A DNA stretch of 7,502 nt from contig JABIFK010000866.1 in assembly GCA_018650745.1 (NCBI GenBank), positions 1-7,502 on the forward strand, given 5' to 3'. Of the stretch, positions 6,320 through 7,502 are shown in pieces. The stretch's first letter is position 1. The number at the start of each line of letters is the position of its first letter. The translations under genes and the position numbers were made by a program. The DNA comes from Candidatus Latescibacterota bacterium (lineage in GTDB: Bacteria > Latescibacterota > UBA2968). Under the pieces are notes generated by a model. The model did no database searches and was not told where the DNA came from. It saw only the letters and a list, made by a program, of their open reading frames with translations.

Positions 6320-6357
6320 TGGCGCGTGTTAAGTGGCACGGGCAAATAGGAATGGGT

Positions 6358-6363
6358 AGGAGG
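6358..6363 (+). promoter_or_regulatory. Ribosome binding site deciding a GTG start
   Basis: AGGAGG lies 7 nt before GTG at 6371, an ideal spacing. It is only 1 nt from the GTG at 6365 and 28 nt from the ATG at 6392, though that ATG has its own weaker GGAG (6382-6385) at 6 nt. This favours 6371. Confidence 0.6.
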
Positions 6364-6370
6364 AGTGATA

Positions 6371-7450
6371 GTGAAAAAAACGGAGCGTGATATGGACCGG
6401 AGGGCGTTTCTTCGCGCGGGGATGCGTGGGGCTGGGTTGGTTGGCTTGGGGGGTGCGGTTGGTTTTGCAGCAAGCCGTTATCTGCCGCGATTGGCTAATG
6501 AGACGGTTGTTGGAGGGGGCGCCCCGAGTATGGACCTGGACAAATACACCCACGTAGATCCCGCTTTGATTCAGTATCGGGAGATCGGGAACATTGAGCC
6601 GGGATTCCGTTTGCTAAGAGGGGTTGCTGTTGGTCCAGAGAATCGGATTTTGATAGCCGGAGATCACAGCATTCGGGTGTTTGGCGAGGGCACGGAGTTT
6701 TTGCGTCAGATCGATTTAGGTGCCGTGCCTCGTTGTTTGGCGGTGAGTGAAGAAGGTGTTTTGTATGTGGGATTGAAAGACCGTGTGGATGTATACGATT
6801 TGTCGGGCACCCAAAGAGATCGGTGGCACGACCTGGGGCCAAATGCTGTGTTGACCTCCATTGCTGTATCTGGAGAGGATGTGTTTCTGGCCAATGCCGG
6901 GGAACGAGAAATTTTGCGCTATGCACGATCTGGCAAATTCATTCGGCGTTTTGGAAAAAAAGATCCTTCCAGAAATGTGCCCGGATTTGTCGTACCAAGC
7001 CCCTATTTTGATCTGGCCATCGGGCAAGACGGGCTTCTCAAAGTAGCCAACCCCGGCAGGCACCGGATGGAGGCTTACACGCTTGAGGGTGATTTCGAAC
7101 TTGCTTGGGGCGAAGCGTCTATGGCTATTGAAGGTTTCTGCGGTTGCTGTAACCCGGTTAACTTTGCGTTGCTGCCCGATGGGCGAATCGTAACGAGCGA
7201 GAAGGGCCTGCCGCGCATCAAGGTTTATGAGGCAAATGGTTCTTTCTCAAGTGTGGTGGCCGCACCGCACGATTTTGAAGCAAACAAAGAAGCCTGTTGC
7301 AGTTCGGCTGAAGTCTCGGAGCCAACAGGAGACGTTTCCAATTGCCAAAGCGGTGGCATTGATCTGGCGACGGATTCGCGCGGACGGGTATTGGCGCTGG
7401 ATCCTGTGGCGCAGGTCGTGCGCATTTTTGAACCCCTTACAGGCGCTTGA
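6371..7450 (+). CDS. Tat-exported NHL-like beta-propeller protein with CxCC motif
   Basis: From the GTG at 6371 the product has 359 residues. It begins with a twin-arginine signal: DRRAFLRAG (Arg10-Arg11), then a hydrophobic Gly/Ala-rich stretch (AGLVGLGGAVGFAAS). Tat substrates are exported folded, often with a cofactor. The mature part is a six-blade NHL-like ring closely parallel to the preceding gene product, with blade signatures such as GVAVGPENRILIAGD, CLAVSEEGVLYVG, DLAIGQDGLLKVANPGRHR and DLATDSRGRVLALD. It differs in having GFCGCCNP (Cys257, Cys259, Cys260), plus Cys309-Cys310 and Cys325 in a loop before the last blade that is longer and more Cys-rich than the paralog's. These clustered cysteines could hold a metal or form disulfides. 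An ATG at 6392 is an alternative start that keeps the RR motif. It lies in the operon, 51 nt after the previous gene. Confidence 0.85.
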   Translation: MKKTERDMDRRAFLRAGMRGAGLVGLGGAVGFAASRYLPRLANETVVGGGAPSMDLDKYTHVDPALIQYREIGNIEPGFRLLRGVAVGPENRILIAGDHSIRVFGEGTEFLRQIDLGAVPRCLAVSEEGVLYVGLKDRVDVYDLSGTQRDRWHDLGPNAVLTSIAVSGEDVFLANAGEREILRYARSGKFIRRFGKKDPSRNVPGFVVPSPYFDLAIGQDGLLKVANPGRHRMEAYTLEGDFELAWGEASMAIEGFCGCCNPVNFALLPDGRIVTSEKGLPRIKVYEANGSFSSVVAAPHDFEANKEACCSSAEVSEPTGDVSNCQSGGIDLATDSRGRVLALDPVAQVVRIFEPLTGA

Positions 7451-7466
7451 CTCTGGAGGATGTGTC

Positions 7467-7502
7467 ATGGCGGGACAACCAAAAAGGTTACAGGATCGGC
7501 GG
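7467..7502 (+). CDS. Start of the next operon gene (partial)
   Basis: Only 12 codons, MAGQPKRLQDRR, fall in the window. CTGGAGGAT gives a good ribosome site (GGAGG) just upstream of the ATG, and the gap from the previous stop is 16 nt, so this is very likely the fourth operon gene. The basic start ending in R-R could be the front of another twin-arginine signal, as in the previous protein (DRRAFL). The required following residues are outside the window. The product cannot be named. Confidence 0.7.
   Translation, partial: MAGQPKRLQDRR

Noticed and set aside
6334..6340. TGGCACG resembling the -24 half of a sigma54 promoter between the two NHL-like genes
   Set aside because: The matching TTGC -12 element is absent at the required spacing, and the genes look co-transcribed.

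Overview
The window looks like a chromosomal stretch of a Gram-negative bacterium of moderate GC. There is no rRNA or tRNA gene to place it taxonomically. The PQQ-type propeller protein carries a W-P-x-F-R-G...D-G-I-S entry motif. That motif, together with several exported beta-propeller proteins, recalls environmental lineages such as Planctomycetes/Lentisphaerae-type or Poribacteria/Latescibacteria-type genomes. This placement is a family-level impression only.

The left part (1-3460) is a mosaic of single genes, two of them damaged. On the minus strand is an M14-type zinc carboxypeptidase-like gene (61-837). It stops before the expected catalytic Glu, and its reading frame appears to continue to the window edge in another frame. 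Divergent from it, behind a good sigma70-like promoter and a 5' leader of about 120 nt, is a complete RhlE-type DEAD-box RNA helicase (1255-2562). A strong bidirectional terminator (2588-2624) separates the helicase from a convergent 56-residue protein gene on the minus strand (2699-2869), which has a strong Shine-Dalgarno sequence. Upstream of the small gene is a perfect 12-bp inverted repeat (2936-2978). Each arm contains a consensus TTGACA pointing outward, so it may serve divergent transcription. To its right is a short-chain dehydrogenase remnant (3055-3261) that has lost most of its middle in frame, followed by two consecutive intrinsic terminators.

The 3460-3809 gap has no convincing gene. 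It holds several short inverted repeats and a perfect TATAAT that probably starts the right-hand operon.

The right part (3810-7502) is one co-directional operon with gaps of 16-51 nt. It encodes a membrane-anchored PQQ-type propeller protein, a membrane-anchored six-bladed NHL-like propeller protein, a paralogous propeller with a twin-arginine signal and extra cysteines, and the first 12 codons of a further gene whose N-terminus ends in R-R. The predicted products would all face the periplasm or cell exterior. The paralogs differ in export route and cysteine content, which suggests a specialised, perhaps redox- or metal-linked, envelope assembly. No enzymatic activity can be read from the sequence. 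This propeller operon is the best candidate for an uncharacterised system in the window.
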